Source: Opitutaceae bacterium (GTDB taxonomy: Bacteria; Verrucomicrobiota; Verrucomicrobiia; Opitutales; Opitutaceae). Taken from it: DNA of 64,000 bases. Positions 34,742 to 45,918 of the stretch are shown here, piece after piece; positions within the stretch are counted from its first letter, which is position 1; each line of letters opens with the position of its first letter. The DNA lies in NCBI GenBank assembly GCA_028691845.1, contig JAQUYL010000002.1, positions 1-64,000 on the forward strand, read 5' to 3'. The notes under the pieces were generated by a model. That model saw only the letters and a list, made by a program, of their open reading frames with translations. It did not search any database and had not been told where the DNA came from. The translations under genes and the position numbers were made by a program.

Positions 34742-36886
34742 CTACGCGCCATCCGTGGCGAGCTGACGTTGGAGTTCGCGGTGATCGATTTTGCCCGTGG
34801 CCAGTTTGGGCAGGGAAGGAACCACCCTGAGTTCGCGCGGGGCGCAGAGATTGCCGAGGCCTTTCCTGTGGATGATGCCGCGCACGTCGGGCAGCCGCAA
34901 TCTGGCTTCGTTGGTCACCGCGATGAGCTTCTCGCCCTTATCGGCATCGGGCACGGCAATCACGGCGATCGTGCAGCGCAGGCCGAATTGCGGGAAGGCA
35001 CCGGCGAGGGCGTCTTCGACGGCGGTGAGGCTCACCATTTCGCCGCTGACCTTGGCAAAGCGTTTCAGCCGCCCGCGGATGTGGAGAAAACCGTCGGCGT
35101 CCACCTGTACGATATCGCCGGTATCGTACCAGCCGCCGAGGGACCGAAACTGCTCGTTGGCCTCGGGATTGAGATACCCCTTCATGATGTTCGGACCTCG
35201 GACCAGCAGGCGGCCGCCGTCGTCGACGCCCTCGACGGGCTCGATCCGGTATTCGATGCCGGGCAGAAGTTTCCCGGCGGAACCGCAGTTCGGCTCCATC
35301 CGGCTGTTCACACTGATGACCGGGCTGCATTCGGTCGCGCCGTAACCCTCGAGGATGCGTATGCCATACTTGCGCGCCCAGGTTTCAAAGGTCGCGCCCT
35401 GCACCTTTTCGGCCCCGGCCACGAGGAAGCGCAAGGTGCTGAAATCGTAAGGATGCGCCTTCCGGGCATAACCGTTAAGGAAGGTGTTGGTGGCCATCAG
35501 GACGGTGCAGGCGCGGTCGTAGACGAGCGTCGGCACCAGCCGGTAATGCAGCGGCGAGGGATAGAGAAAGGCGTAGCAGCCCCGGACCAGGGCCAAGAGC
35601 GTGCCGGTCAGACCAAAGCTGTGGAAGAGTGGCAGCGCGTTGAAAAAGCGGTCGTTGTCGGTGAGATCAATGACAGCGGTGACCTGGCGGATGTTGGCGA
35701 GCAGGTTGCGGTGGGTGAGTTCGACGCCCTTCGGGGTTCCCTCCGAGCCGCTGGTGAACAGGATGACGGCGCTGCCCTCCGGCTGGAGTGCCGCAGTGCC
35801 CAGGCCGGCGCCTGGCGAGAACGCGTGGCGGAGGAGAGCGACGAATTTGGCCGGACGGGAGAAGCCGGTGCGGACATCTTCGAGATAGATCCATTCGAAA
35901 CCGGCGGCGGTGAGGGGGGCAAGATTGAGCCGCGTCCTTTCGATGAACTGGCGAGAGGTGACGATCTGCCTCAGTCCAGCCAGTTGGGCGCAAGCCAGCA
36001 GGGTCGAGCTGCCGGTGGAAAAGTTCAGGATGGCCGGCACCTTGCCGGCGGCCCACAGGCTCAGGAGGGTGATCGGCATGGCGTTGACATTGGGCAGCAG
36101 CACGCCGATGCGTTCGCCGTCCTTCGGGCCGAGCCGCCGGCGCCAGGCCCGGGAAAGAAGATCGGCGGCGACCATTAACCGCCGGTGGGTCAGCTTGGTG
36201 AAGGTGACATCCTCGAGCGCGATGCGGCCGGGAATGTTGGCGGCGGTTTCGGCGATGGCAGCCAGCAGGTTCCGGGGGCCGTGCTCCATCTCGACTGCAA
36301 ATTGCTGGGTGACGATCCGGTCACGCAGCCAGGTGGTGAGCTTCTGCCGCGCGACCGTGTAGGAAACGTTTTCCAACACCGGGGCGGACCGGGCGTCGCT
36401 GAAGTGGGCGCTGACGCTCGGAAACCATTTTTTCCAGCCGGGATGCCGCACGAAACGGACGCGGTTGGCGTTGCGCAGGTAGCAGGTGATGACTTTGGCG
36501 TTGGTTTTGCGGATCAAAAACCCCGTGCCGTCGAACATCTTCATGAGGCCGCCGGTGAGTGATATCCGTCCCTCGGCAAACAGCACAAGCCGCCCGCCTT
36601 TTTCAAGAAACCCGGCGATGTCGCGCACGGCGTAGGGCGAGGTCGTATCCACCGGAAACGTCCGGCGGTTTACCATCATGAGCCGGTGCAGCCAGGTGGT
36701 TCCCGCCGTCGTGCTGGAAGTCACGAATTTCCAGTCATCCTCGAGCACGGCGGCCAGAAATATCCAGTCGAGCCACGAGACATGATTGGGGATGAGAAGC
36801 ACCGGGCCGCGCGTCCGGAGCGGTTCGGTATTATAGGCGCGGAACCGGAAGCACAGTCGGGCAAGCAAGCGGAGAAACAGCTTCAT
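34742..36886 (-). CDS. aas: Aas: lysophospholipid acyltransferase / acyl-ACP synthetase
   Basis: 714 residues. N-terminal PlsC-type acyltransferase with HxxxxD motif NHVSWLDW and a later EGRIS. C-terminal AMP-forming acyl-acyl-carrier-protein synthetase with ATP motif FTSGSEGTPKGVELTH, YGATECSP, and YDTGDIVQVD near the end. The bifunctional enzyme re-acylates lysophosphatidylethanolamine with fatty acids at the inner membrane. The start at the ATG at 36886 is supported by a GGAGG Shine-Dalgarno (on the minus strand, complement near 36892-36900) and by the ATGA overlap with lplT; the open frame further upstream is a shadow of lplT. It is paired with the transporter, as in E. coli. Confidence 0.95.
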   Translation of the reverse strand: MKLFLRLLARLCFRFRAYNTEPLRTRGPVLLIPNHVSWLDWIFLAAVLEDDWKFVTSSTTAGTTWLHRLMMVNRRTFPVDTTSPYAVRDIAGFLEKGGRLVLFAEGRISLTGGLMKMFDGTGFLIRKTNAKVITCYLRNANRVRFVRHPGWKKWFPSVSAHFSDARSAPVLENVSYTVARQKLTTWLRDRIVTQQFAVEMEHGPRNLLAAIAETAANIPGRIALEDVTFTKLTHRRLMVAADLLSRAWRRRLGPKDGERIGVLLPNVNAMPITLLSLWAAGKVPAILNFSTGSSTLLACAQLAGLRQIVTSRQFIERTRLNLAPLTAAGFEWIYLEDVRTGFSRPAKFVALLRHAFSPGAGLGTAALQPEGSAVILFTSGSEGTPKGVELTHRNLLANIRQVTAVIDLTDNDRFFNALPLFHSFGLTGTLLALVRGCYAFLYPSPLHYRLVPTLVYDRACTVLMATNTFLNGYARKAHPYDFSTLRFLVAGAEKVQGATFETWARKYGIRILEGYGATECSPVISVNSRMEPNCGSAGKLLPGIEYRIEPVEGVDDGGRLLVRGPNIMKGYLNPEANEQFRSLGGWYDTGDIVQVDADGFLHIRGRLKRFAKVSGEMVSLTAVEDALAGAFPQFGLRCTIAVIAVPDADKGEKLIAVTNEARLRLPDVRGIIHRKGLGNLCAPRELRVVPSLPKLATGKIDHRELQRQLATDGA

Positions 36887-38142
36887 TTCGCCTCCCCTCC
36901 GGTGGAACGTTCCGGAATTTTCAAGGCCAACGCGATGAGCGCCAGGACGGCCGCGAGAGCCACGAACACCTGCAAGGGCGTCAGGTTGAACGCGGTCAAC
37001 AATCCGAGGAAGACGCTGCCTGCGGCCATCGCGCCATAATCGAAGAAATTCTGGATCGAGACGGTCTTGCCCAGCTTGGACTGGTCGGTTTCCGCCTGAA
37101 GGGCGGCATTGAGCGGGACGATCAGCAGGCCGCCGCAACCGCCGGCCGCCACCAGCGCCACCACCACGAGGGCAAGACCCCAGTGCCCCCCGAGCAGGCC
37201 GAGCAGCAGCACTCCCGCGGCCATGAGCAATCCGTAGCGTCGCGTCCACGAGAGATCTCCGACCCGGTGGAACTGCCCCGCCAGTTCACAGCCGGCGACG
37301 ACGCCCAGCACCAGGCCGACCTTCAGCGTCACGAGCTTGAAGTTGGTGATGTGAACCACCCCGGCCTCCCGGAAGACCTCGAGGCCCCAGGCCTGGAGAT
37401 TGCCGCGCAGGGTGGCGCCCGCGAACCAGAACATACCGCAGCCGAGGAGCACGCGGAACAGCCGCGGATGCCGGGCCAGGAGGAGCAGCCGGCGGCCGAA
37501 TTCACCGAGGTTGTGGCGAAACGCGGCGTCGGGATTGCACGGCGTGCGATCCATGGCGGCGTTGAAGGCGAGAGCGGCGGCGTACAGTGCAAGGCTGGCC
37601 AAGTAGCAGGGGGGCAGGGTGAGGAAATGATCGTAAACCCATCCACCGGCCCCGAGTCCGCCGACGATGGCGACCAGCGTCAGCATTTCGACCGTGCCGT
37701 TGGCCTTGACGAGGCGTTCGACCGGGAGGAGTTCGGGCAGAATGCCGTACTTGGCCGGCGAGTAGACGCAGGCGCCGATCCCGATGAGGCCATAGCTCGC
37801 GAGCTGCCAGAGGCGGCTCGGTTCGAACTGCGACTGGTAATGCCACACGGCCAGCAGTCCGGCCGCCGTGCCGGCCAGCTTCAGCAGGTTCCCGCCGAGG
37901 AGCCACGCCGTCTTCGGCATGCGATCGTTGAGGAATCCGGCCAGCGGCGCCAGGAAGATGAAGGGCACGAAAAACGCCACGTTGAACAGGAAGTTCTGCT
38001 GGTTGACGTACTGCTCCGTGATCTGGCCGGAGGTCTGCTGGTAGGTCAGCGGACCAAGGATTGCGGCTAGAATGAAATTGTCTCCAAACGCGCCCAGAAA
38101 CTGTCCGGCAAGCAGCAGGAGGTAGTTGCGGTTCGATTTCAT
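36883..38142 (-). CDS. lplT: LplT-like lysophospholipid transporter (MFS)
   Basis: 419 residues with twelve membrane helices. Typical start NYLLLLAGQFLGAFGDNFILAAILGP and the motif YSPAKYGILPELLPVERLVKANGTVEMLT of the LplT subfamily. It flips lysophospholipids across the inner membrane to Aas for re-acylation. The stop overlaps the Aas start by ATGA, showing one translation unit. Confidence 0.93.
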   Translation of the reverse strand: MKSNRNYLLLLAGQFLGAFGDNFILAAILGPLTYQQTSGQITEQYVNQQNFLFNVAFFVPFIFLAPLAGFLNDRMPKTAWLLGGNLLKLAGTAAGLLAVWHYQSQFEPSRLWQLASYGLIGIGACVYSPAKYGILPELLPVERLVKANGTVEMLTLVAIVGGLGAGGWVYDHFLTLPPCYLASLALYAAALAFNAAMDRTPCNPDAAFRHNLGEFGRRLLLLARHPRLFRVLLGCGMFWFAGATLRGNLQAWGLEVFREAGVVHITNFKLVTLKVGLVLGVVAGCELAGQFHRVGDLSWTRRYGLLMAAGVLLLGLLGGHWGLALVVVALVAAGGCGGLLIVPLNAALQAETDQSKLGKTVSIQNFFDYGAMAAGSVFLGLLTAFNLTPLQVFVALAAVLALIALALKIPERSTGGEAK

Positions 38143-38613
38143 TCAGCACGAGGAAGGCCGGGCATGAGTGTTAGTTGCTGGTTCGCATGCGATCGTCTCT
38201 CACCGGCCCGCCCCAGAGGGGAGGGAGGATTTTTGGACCGGCGCATGGAGGCGGAATTTGGCACCAGCTCCTGGGGCCGGATAAGCTGAAGGCAACCTTG
38301 TCGTGTCCGGCAGAAGACGGCAAGAGATGAAAGCGCAAGCGGCGGGCGGCGCGAGGCGGTGGCAGGGTGGCGGCAAGAAAGACCATCCCCGGGGGGCCTC
38401 GGGCGGGGGGCGACAATGACGCAGGAATCACAGGTTGGCGGCGAGGTTTAGCGGGGCGGCAGCAGGCGCCAACCCGTCGGGAGGGGCGGTGGTCTGGCGT
38501 GGCTGGAGGGTGACCTTGACCGGATTGGGTTTGTGGGCGAGGCCGGCACCGGTGGCTAGATCAACCGCCCCGCAGGCGACCAGGCCGCACGGACCGGCCA
38601 GCAGATTGCCCGC

Positions 38614-38770
38614 CATGCCAGCGGGGCCGCCCGAGGGCTTTGACCCGATCGAGATTGTGGCGCTGTGGCATGGAGCCCCGACGCCGCTAATCAGGACAGT
38701 GCTGGAGCAGGCCCAGCGCTTTGTGCGCGAGCAGTGGCCGCAGTGGGCGTGTTCGGACAAACTGGGCTGA
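38614..38770 (+). CDS. Possible short helical protein or fragment
   Basis: From the ATG at 38614 a rightward frame of 51 residues has a protein-like stretch IEIVALWHGAPTPLIRTVLEQAQRFVREQW. Its upstream part (from 38435) reads as low-quality sequence, and the other strand (38428-38760) is also open. I cannot decide between a real small gene, a decayed fragment or chance; neither strand gives a known family. The rest of the gap from 38143 to 38814 shows nothing recognisable. Confidence 0.3.
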
Positions 38771-38814
38771 GCGCACTGGGGTTGGCGGGCGGCGCCGCTT
38801 TCCGGCCATTGGTT

Positions 38815-39228
38815 CTAACCCGTGGGGCGAACCGCCAGCCAGCCATAGGCGAGAGTGTGGACAACGCACTCAGCCAGGAACAACTTGTAGCCGAAGCGGA
38901 GCCACGGGGTCGTGAGCACCGGCCGGACGCCGAACCACCGGGTCGGGCCCAGCCGTCCGCCCCAGAAGATCGCCGTTGAGCAACATACGATCCGGGCGAA
39001 GGGCGTGCCAGTGATCAGTGCGGGCGCGAAGAGGAGCGAAATCAGCCCCAGCAACGCCATCGTCGCGCCGGCCGTCATATACGGTTCGAAAGTGAGCCGA
39101 CGGTGGCGGAGTTTTCCAAGGTTAGACTCCCAGTCGGGCGGGATGGGGGTGAGGCACGCGCACAGCAGCGTGACGAAGTGAAACGCCCCCGCAAGGCGCA
39201 CACCCAGAATCCAGAGCGAGTCGCTCAT
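38815..39228 (-). CDS. Four-helix membrane protein, unknown function
   Basis: 137 residues with about four hydrophobic helices (LWILGVRLAGAFHFVTLLCACL, ATMALLGLISLLFAPALI, RIVCCSTAIFWGG and FLAECVVHTLAYGWLAV). The loop WESNLGKLRHRRLTFEPYM is polar. No family is recognised. Starts at the ATG at 39228. It stands between two gaps, on the same strand as hppA. Confidence 0.6.
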   Translation of the reverse strand: MSDSLWILGVRLAGAFHFVTLLCACLTPIPPDWESNLGKLRHRRLTFEPYMTAGATMALLGLISLLFAPALITGTPFARIVCCSTAIFWGGRLGPTRWFGVRPVLTTPWLRFGYKLFLAECVVHTLAYGWLAVRPTG

Positions 39229-39242
39229 GATGGAGGATTAAC

Positions 39243-39268
39243 CACGAAACGCACGAAATGGCACGAAA
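39243..39268. repeat. Three tandem CACGAAA heptamers
   Basis: CACGAAA occurs at 39243-39249, 39252-39258 and 39262-39268, spaced by 2 and 3 bases. Similar short arrays are scattered in intergenic DNA of Planctomycetes/Verrucomicrobia; this link is from general knowledge and was not searched. Confidence 0.6.
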
Positions 39269-39430
39269 GGATTTTCGGAAAACGGCAGATTAGCTACGGA
39301 CGACCATCCACGGCGGGGCCCAGCGCGCGACAAGCATATCAACCGGGCCCGGCGACCGGTAATCGCGTACATTGGTGTTATGCCAACGTCCCCTAGCTAT
39401 TAGACTTATCCCGCGAGTGGTCACGGGCAG

Positions 39431-39486
39431 GGCGCGACCGCTGGGCGCGCCGCAGTACCATTCGCGGACGGCCCGGCGGTCCGTCC
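39431..39486. repeat. REP-like pair of inverted hairpins with conserved loop
   Basis: Hairpin A (39431-39451) has stem GGCGCG/CGCGCC around the loop ACCGCTGGG. Hairpin B (39466-39486) read on the minus strand has stem GGACGG/CCGTCC around ACCGCCGGG. The loop is conserved while both stem strands differ in a compensating way. The two units face each other, the typical REP twin layout. Confidence 0.65.
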
Positions 39487-39570
39487 CTACCGCGCCAAAG
39501 TCCAAATCCTACGGGCGGTTGGTATTAATCCGTGGCCAATTGCCTTGGGCCAGAAAACAATAGGCCGTGG

Positions 39571-39603
39571 AAAAAAAAGAGCGGAGCCGCGTGGCTCCGC
39601 TCT
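39571..39603 (-). terminator. Rho-independent terminator of hppA
   Basis: On the minus strand an 11-bp perfect stem (AGAGCGGAGCC / GGCTCCGCTCT) with a 4-base loop is followed by a run of eight T (complement of A at 39571-39578). It lies 25 bp behind the hppA stop. One of the clearest signals in the window. Confidence 0.92.
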
Positions 39604-39627
39604 GGTGACAAGAATTACCGTCGGCGA

Positions 39628-42132
<2,505 letters not shown>

Positions 42133-42357
42133 AAGAATAAAGGGGTAATGCTAAAAAAAATGCCAAGCGCCGCGGACGGAATCCAGACAAATGGCAAGTA
42201 CATGGAGGCCTTAAGGTGGATAAATCCACCCCGCCAACACCGTTAATCCCATGGTTGAAAACTGTGCAAGGCATTTCCAATGCAGTGGTATGAAGCTGTC
42301 ACACAAGCCGTTCCGGCAGGCCGGTTTTATCCAGTTTCCATTGAAGATATTTTTGTT

Positions 42358-42540
42358 GTGCGAACGTGCCGCTCTTTGTGCGCGGCAAGGTGCGGCTGAG
42401 CGTTGCATCGGGGTCAGGGCAAACGTGTTGGCGCCTGCGCCCGGCTGAACGCATCCGCGTGAACCGCCTGTCCCGATTGCAATCGGAACACGACCCCCCC
42501 TGACCTGCGTTGGCAGGATGCCGCTCCGCTGCGATGCCGC
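42358..42540 (-). pseudogene. Degraded RHS-core fragment upstream of hppA
   Basis: Read leftward, one frame gives DPDATLSRTLPRTKSGT, nearly identical to [17 protein letters not shown] of the large RHS gene and to the same part of the orphan. The nucleotide match continues about 80-100 bp past it, with frameshifts, toward sequence corresponding to 50470-50530. Neither end of an RHS gene is present. The rest of the gap 42133-42704 holds nothing recognisable but must contain the leftward hppA promoter. Confidence 0.7.
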
Positions 42541-42704
42541 CATCCCCGCCCACTGCATCGATCCGATTGGATTTACGGGTCTGGTTCCTCAGCCCTCAAT
42601 GGCCGTGCGCGGTTGCGGGCAACCGGCGGCTGGCGTTTTGAAGATCGGGGCCGGGTGGTGAATCAGGCTTTTCGACGGCGGCAGATTGCTCAAGTGTCGC
42701 GCTC

Positions 42705-43652
42705 ATGAAGGACTATGGGCAACTGCTGTTGACCATCATGCCGGTGTTTGTGCTCATTGCACTGGGCGCGCGGCTGCGGCGCGGCGGCTGGTTGAGCGGC
42801 GAGGCCGAACGGGGATTGGTGTGGTTCCAGGTAAACCTGCTGTATCCGTCGCTCATTCTCGAGAACGTGCTCGGCAGCGCAGCCTTGCGTGAGCCGGGCA
42901 ACCTGCTCTGGGCGCCTTTGGCCGGCTTTATCACCACGGCCGGCGGCATGGGGCTGAGCTACTACGCCGGGCGCCTGCTGGGGCTCACGACCGGAGGCGG
43001 TCTGCGCACGTTCGGCCTCTCGAGCGGCATCTACAATTACGCCTTTGTGCCGATCCCGATAATCACCTCGCTCTGGGGATCCGGCAGCCTCGGCGTGCTC
43101 CTCGTGCACAACGTGGGCGCGGAGGTCGCCGTCTGGACGCTCGGCATCCTGCTCCTGTCGGGCCTCTCGCTGCGCGAGGGCTGGCGCAAGCTGATCAATC
43201 CCACCGTGGTTTGCCTGTTGCTCTCCCTCGCCCTGAACCTCAGCGGCCTCGATTCCACGGTGCCGGAGTTCCTCCGCAAAACCGTGGGCATGGTCGCGGC
43301 CTGCGCCATCCCCTTCGGCCTGCTGCTGAGCGGCACGGCGCTGGGCTCCTGCCTCGACCAGCTGCGCGAACTGATCCATTTGCGCACGCAACTGGGGGCG
43401 GTTGCATTGCGTCTGGGCCTGCTCCCGGTGGCGTTTCTTCTGCTGGCGAAGTACCTGCCGTGCCCCCTCGAACTGAAACGGGTCATCGTGGTGCAAGGGG
43501 CGATGCCGTCGGGCATGATTTCCCTTTGGCTCGCCACCTACTACGGCGGACATCAACTCACCGCGGCCCGCGTGGTGGTGGCGACCACGCTGGCGGGGTT
43601 GATCACCATTCCTCTCTGGCTGAGTTTCGGCCTGCGGTTTGTCGGAGTGTAG
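42705..43652 (+). CDS. AEC-family (auxin efflux carrier-like) transporter
   Basis: 315 residues with about ten helices in two inverted halves. It begins LLLTIMPVFVLIALGARLRRGGWL. Central features include GIYNYAFVPIPIITSLWG, and the second half has VVQGAMPSGMISLWLATYYGG, typical of the AEC family. Such transporters carry small organic anions or amino acids (malate, auxin in plants). The substrate is unknown. Confidence 0.9.
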   Translation: MKDYGQLLLTIMPVFVLIALGARLRRGGWLSGEAERGLVWFQVNLLYPSLILENVLGSAALREPGNLLWAPLAGFITTAGGMGLSYYAGRLLGLTTGGGLRTFGLSSGIYNYAFVPIPIITSLWGSGSLGVLLVHNVGAEVAVWTLGILLLSGLSLREGWRKLINPTVVCLLLSLALNLSGLDSTVPEFLRKTVGMVAACAIPFGLLLSGTALGSCLDQLRELIHLRTQLGAVALRLGLLPVAFLLLAKYLPCPLELKRVIVVQGAMPSGMISLWLATYYGGHQLTAARVVVATTLAGLITIPLWLSFGLRFVGV

Positions 43653-43704
43653 GGCGATGCAGCGGGGGCTTTCGCTTTGGTCATTTTTGTGCAAGGTGAC
43701 CGGC

Positions 43705-44199
43705 ATGAGACGACTGCTGAGCCTGCTTTTTGTCCTGAGTCTGGTCGCTCGCGCCGTCGTGGCCGCCCCGCTCCCGCTGGAAAAGGAAGTGGCTGACCTT
43801 GCCGCCGGATCGCAAGTGACGGTCGTGCATCTCTGGGCACCGTGGTGCCCGAACTGCCGGACGGAGCTGCGTCCGGACGGCTGGGCCAAGTTCATCGGCG
43901 CCAATCCGGCGGTGAAATTCGTGTTCGTGAACGTCTGGCACAACGGTGACGCCGGTACCGCGATCCTCGACCAGGCCGTCCTCGGGGCACAGCCGAACTT
44001 TCTGGCGCGGATGCACCCGAACGGCACTCGCAAAGGCGACGGACGCATGACGAAGTTTCTCGACCTGCCGGTCGCATGGATTCCGGCGACGTGGATTTAC
44101 CGCGAAGGCCAGCTGTGCTACGCGCTCGACTACGGCGAAGTCCGCTTCCCGATGCTGCAGCAAATGATCGACGATGCCCGCGCCGACTGGTCGCACTGA
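43705..44199 (+). CDS. Secreted thioredoxin-like protein
   Basis: 164 residues from the ATG at 43705. Signal peptide (RRLLSLLFVLSLVARAVVA), then a thioredoxin fold with the redox site WAPWCPNC and a later cis-Pro-like region DLPVAWIPATWIYRE. It would act in the periplasm as a disulphide reductant or isomerase. It follows the AEC carrier at about 50 bp, same strand. The frame is open further upstream, but only from 43705 does it begin with a signal peptide. Confidence 0.88.
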   Translation: MRRLLSLLFVLSLVARAVVAAPLPLEKEVADLAAGSQVTVVHLWAPWCPNCRTELRPDGWAKFIGANPAVKFVFVNVWHNGDAGTAILDQAVLGAQPNFLARMHPNGTRKGDGRMTKFLDLPVAWIPATWIYREGQLCYALDYGEVRFPMLQQMIDDARADWSH

Positions 44200-44228
44200 T
44201 CCAAGCCGGCGATGGCGCCGCCTGCCTT

Positions 44229-44972
44229 TTAGTCTGGCCGGCCCGCGGTTCGCCGCAGGTTGTCGCACACGACAGCGGCCGCGACCGCGGCGTTGAGCGA
44301 TTCTGCCGCGCCGTAGCGCGGGATGGTCACGAAACGCGTGACGCACTTTCGCACGGCCTCCGATAAGCCATGGCCTTCGCTGCCGATGACAACCACGGCG
44401 TCGCGCGTCGGTCGCAGGGCATGCACGTCATCACCATCGAGCGCGCAGCCCAGCACCGGCACGGTCAGGCCTGCCAGCTCCGCGGCCAGCGGCAGCGTGA
44501 TCGTCCGCACCCGGGCGAACGAGCCCATGCTGGCGTTGATGACTTTCTGCGAAAAAAGATCGGCGCAGTCGGGCGAGAGCAACATGCGGTCGAACGCAAA
44601 CCAATCGGCGATGCGCAGCAGGGTGCCGACGTTGCCGGCGTCCTGCACACCGTCGAGCGCCAGGGTGAGTCCGTGCCCGAGTTCATCCGGACCGAGTGCC
44701 ACGCGTTCCAGGCGGCCAACGGCCAGCACCTTCGAAGGCGTGGGGAAATGGCTGGCCCGGGCCATCTCGGCGGTCGTGAGGAGGCGGACGCGTCCATCCG
44801 CGGGTGCACCGGTCCAGTCCGGTGTCGCATAGATTTCCAGCAAAGGGTAGCCGGCGGCGAGCAGCTCACCGACGACCTTTTCGCCTTCTATCACAAACAA
44901 GCCGGAGGCTTCGCGATGTTTCTTTTCGCGCAGCGAACGCAGGCGGGCGATCTCGGCCTTGGACAGAGGCAT
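44229..44972 (-). CDS. TrmH/SpoU-family RNA 2'-O-methyltransferase
   Basis: 247 residues from the ATG at 44972. N-terminal substrate-binding domain (LREKKHREASGLFVIEGEKVVGELL), then the SPOUT knot domain with DGVQDAGNVGTLLRIADWF, VVVIGSEGHGLSEAV and a final IPRYGAAESLNAAVAAAVV, the three family motifs. It uses S-adenosylmethionine to methylate 2'-hydroxyls of rRNA or tRNA. Convergent with the thioredoxin gene. Confidence 0.93.
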   Translation of the reverse strand: MPLSKAEIARLRSLREKKHREASGLFVIEGEKVVGELLAAGYPLLEIYATPDWTGAPADGRVRLLTTAEMARASHFPTPSKVLAVGRLERVALGPDELGHGLTLALDGVQDAGNVGTLLRIADWFAFDRMLLSPDCADLFSQKVINASMGSFARVRTITLPLAAELAGLTVPVLGCALDGDDVHALRPTRDAVVVIGSEGHGLSEAVRKCVTRFVTIPRYGAAESLNAAVAAAVVCDNLRRTAGRPD

Positions 44973-45078
44973 GGCGAGAAAAGAACAGGCCGACCGCGCC
45001 TTGGCAAAATCTAACCACGTCATTCCGACTGCGGTCCCCCTGCCTTTCAGGGGCGGCGTAAAACGGCGGCGGCCGGGG

Positions 45079-45642
45079 CTAGGGTTTTTCCAGAAATAGC
45101 TTCAGGGCCTCCAGTTTTCCCGTCCAATAGGTCTTCATGGCCTCGGCGGTGTCGGCATCGGGCAGCTTGCTGTGCTCGGGGACTACCTGGCACTTGAGCG
45201 GACCCTTGGGCCAGAAATTGATGCTGACGCTCGTGCCGTCACCCCAAGTGATCCGGATGGATTTGTGCGGCGTGGCCTTGCGGACGGTAAGCGGAGCATG
45301 GGCCAGCCATTGCTCGCGCAGGACCGGATCCCTCCATGCCTCAAATGCCTTGGACACCGGCGCGGCAATGGTCCGGTTGACGCTGATCTCGAAGCCACCA
45401 GCCGGAGCGGCGTGCCTGGCGCGAAGGCCGCGCGCCTGTTCAAAACCGGTGGTGACCGTTTGGGCCCACGAGCCGGCGACCCCGTGATGGTCGTAGAGAA
45501 ACTCGGCGGTTTGCTGGTGCGGCCAATTTCCCGCCCCGGCCTTGTCCAGGATCTTGAGCCACTGCGTCCAGGATTTGCCGGTGGCCTTCTGCACCGCGGC
45601 GGACGTGATGCCGTTGATTTTGTCAGTCGTGCTTTTTTTCAT
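45079..45642 (-). CDS. DUF4287 plus SRPBCC (AHSA1-like) domain protein
   Basis: 187 residues from the ATG at 45642. N-terminal helical DUF4287-like part (AVQKATGKSWTQWLKILDKAGAG...FLYDHHGVAGSWAQTVTTGFEQARG), then a START/SRPBCC fold (ISVNRTIAAPVSKAFEAWRDP...ISINFWPKG). Members bind hydrophobic ligands or act like Aha1 co-chaperones. The open frame continues another 87 codons upstream, but it does not resemble the family and begins in an uncharacteristic region, so I use 45642. Confidence 0.83.
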   Translation of the reverse strand: MKKSTTDKINGITSAAVQKATGKSWTQWLKILDKAGAGNWPHQQTAEFLYDHHGVAGSWAQTVTTGFEQARGLRARHAAPAGGFEISVNRTIAAPVSKAFEAWRDPVLREQWLAHAPLTVRKATPHKSIRITWGDGTSVSINFWPKGPLKCQVVPEHSKLPDADTAEAMKTYWTGKLEALKLFLEKP

Positions 45643-45918
45643 GAGCGGGCCGAAGACAAGTTTGAGAAAGTCGCCGCAAAGAGCAAGAGACGGGCAACGG
45701 GCAGTGAGTTCTTGAAGGAAAGCGGTGTGGTCGTCCGTTGAGGCAAGGATGAAGCCATTCGCGGCAGAGTCGAGTCGCAAGCGGCCGGGAGGCCAAGCGG
45801 AGGCTCTGGGCAAATAGCGCGAGGGGGCATTTCCCGTCAGATCGACCACGGGAAGGGGATCTCGTTTTCCAGCAGATTTTGTTTCGACCCCACCGCGAAC
45901 CATGTTACTTGTTATTGC

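Larger units (their letters stand above)
39229..39570. other. Intergenic region with CACGAAA repeats and a REP-like hairpin pair
   Basis: 340 bp with no believable gene. It holds three CACGAAA heptamers at 39243-39268 and two inverted REP-like hairpins at 39431-39486. The hppA terminator follows at 39571. Confidence 0.6.

Noticed and set aside
38428-38760. Leftward frame of 110 residues
   Set aside because: Overlaps the candidate on the other strand and has no family or start signal; cannot be separated from chance in a 65-70 percent GC region.
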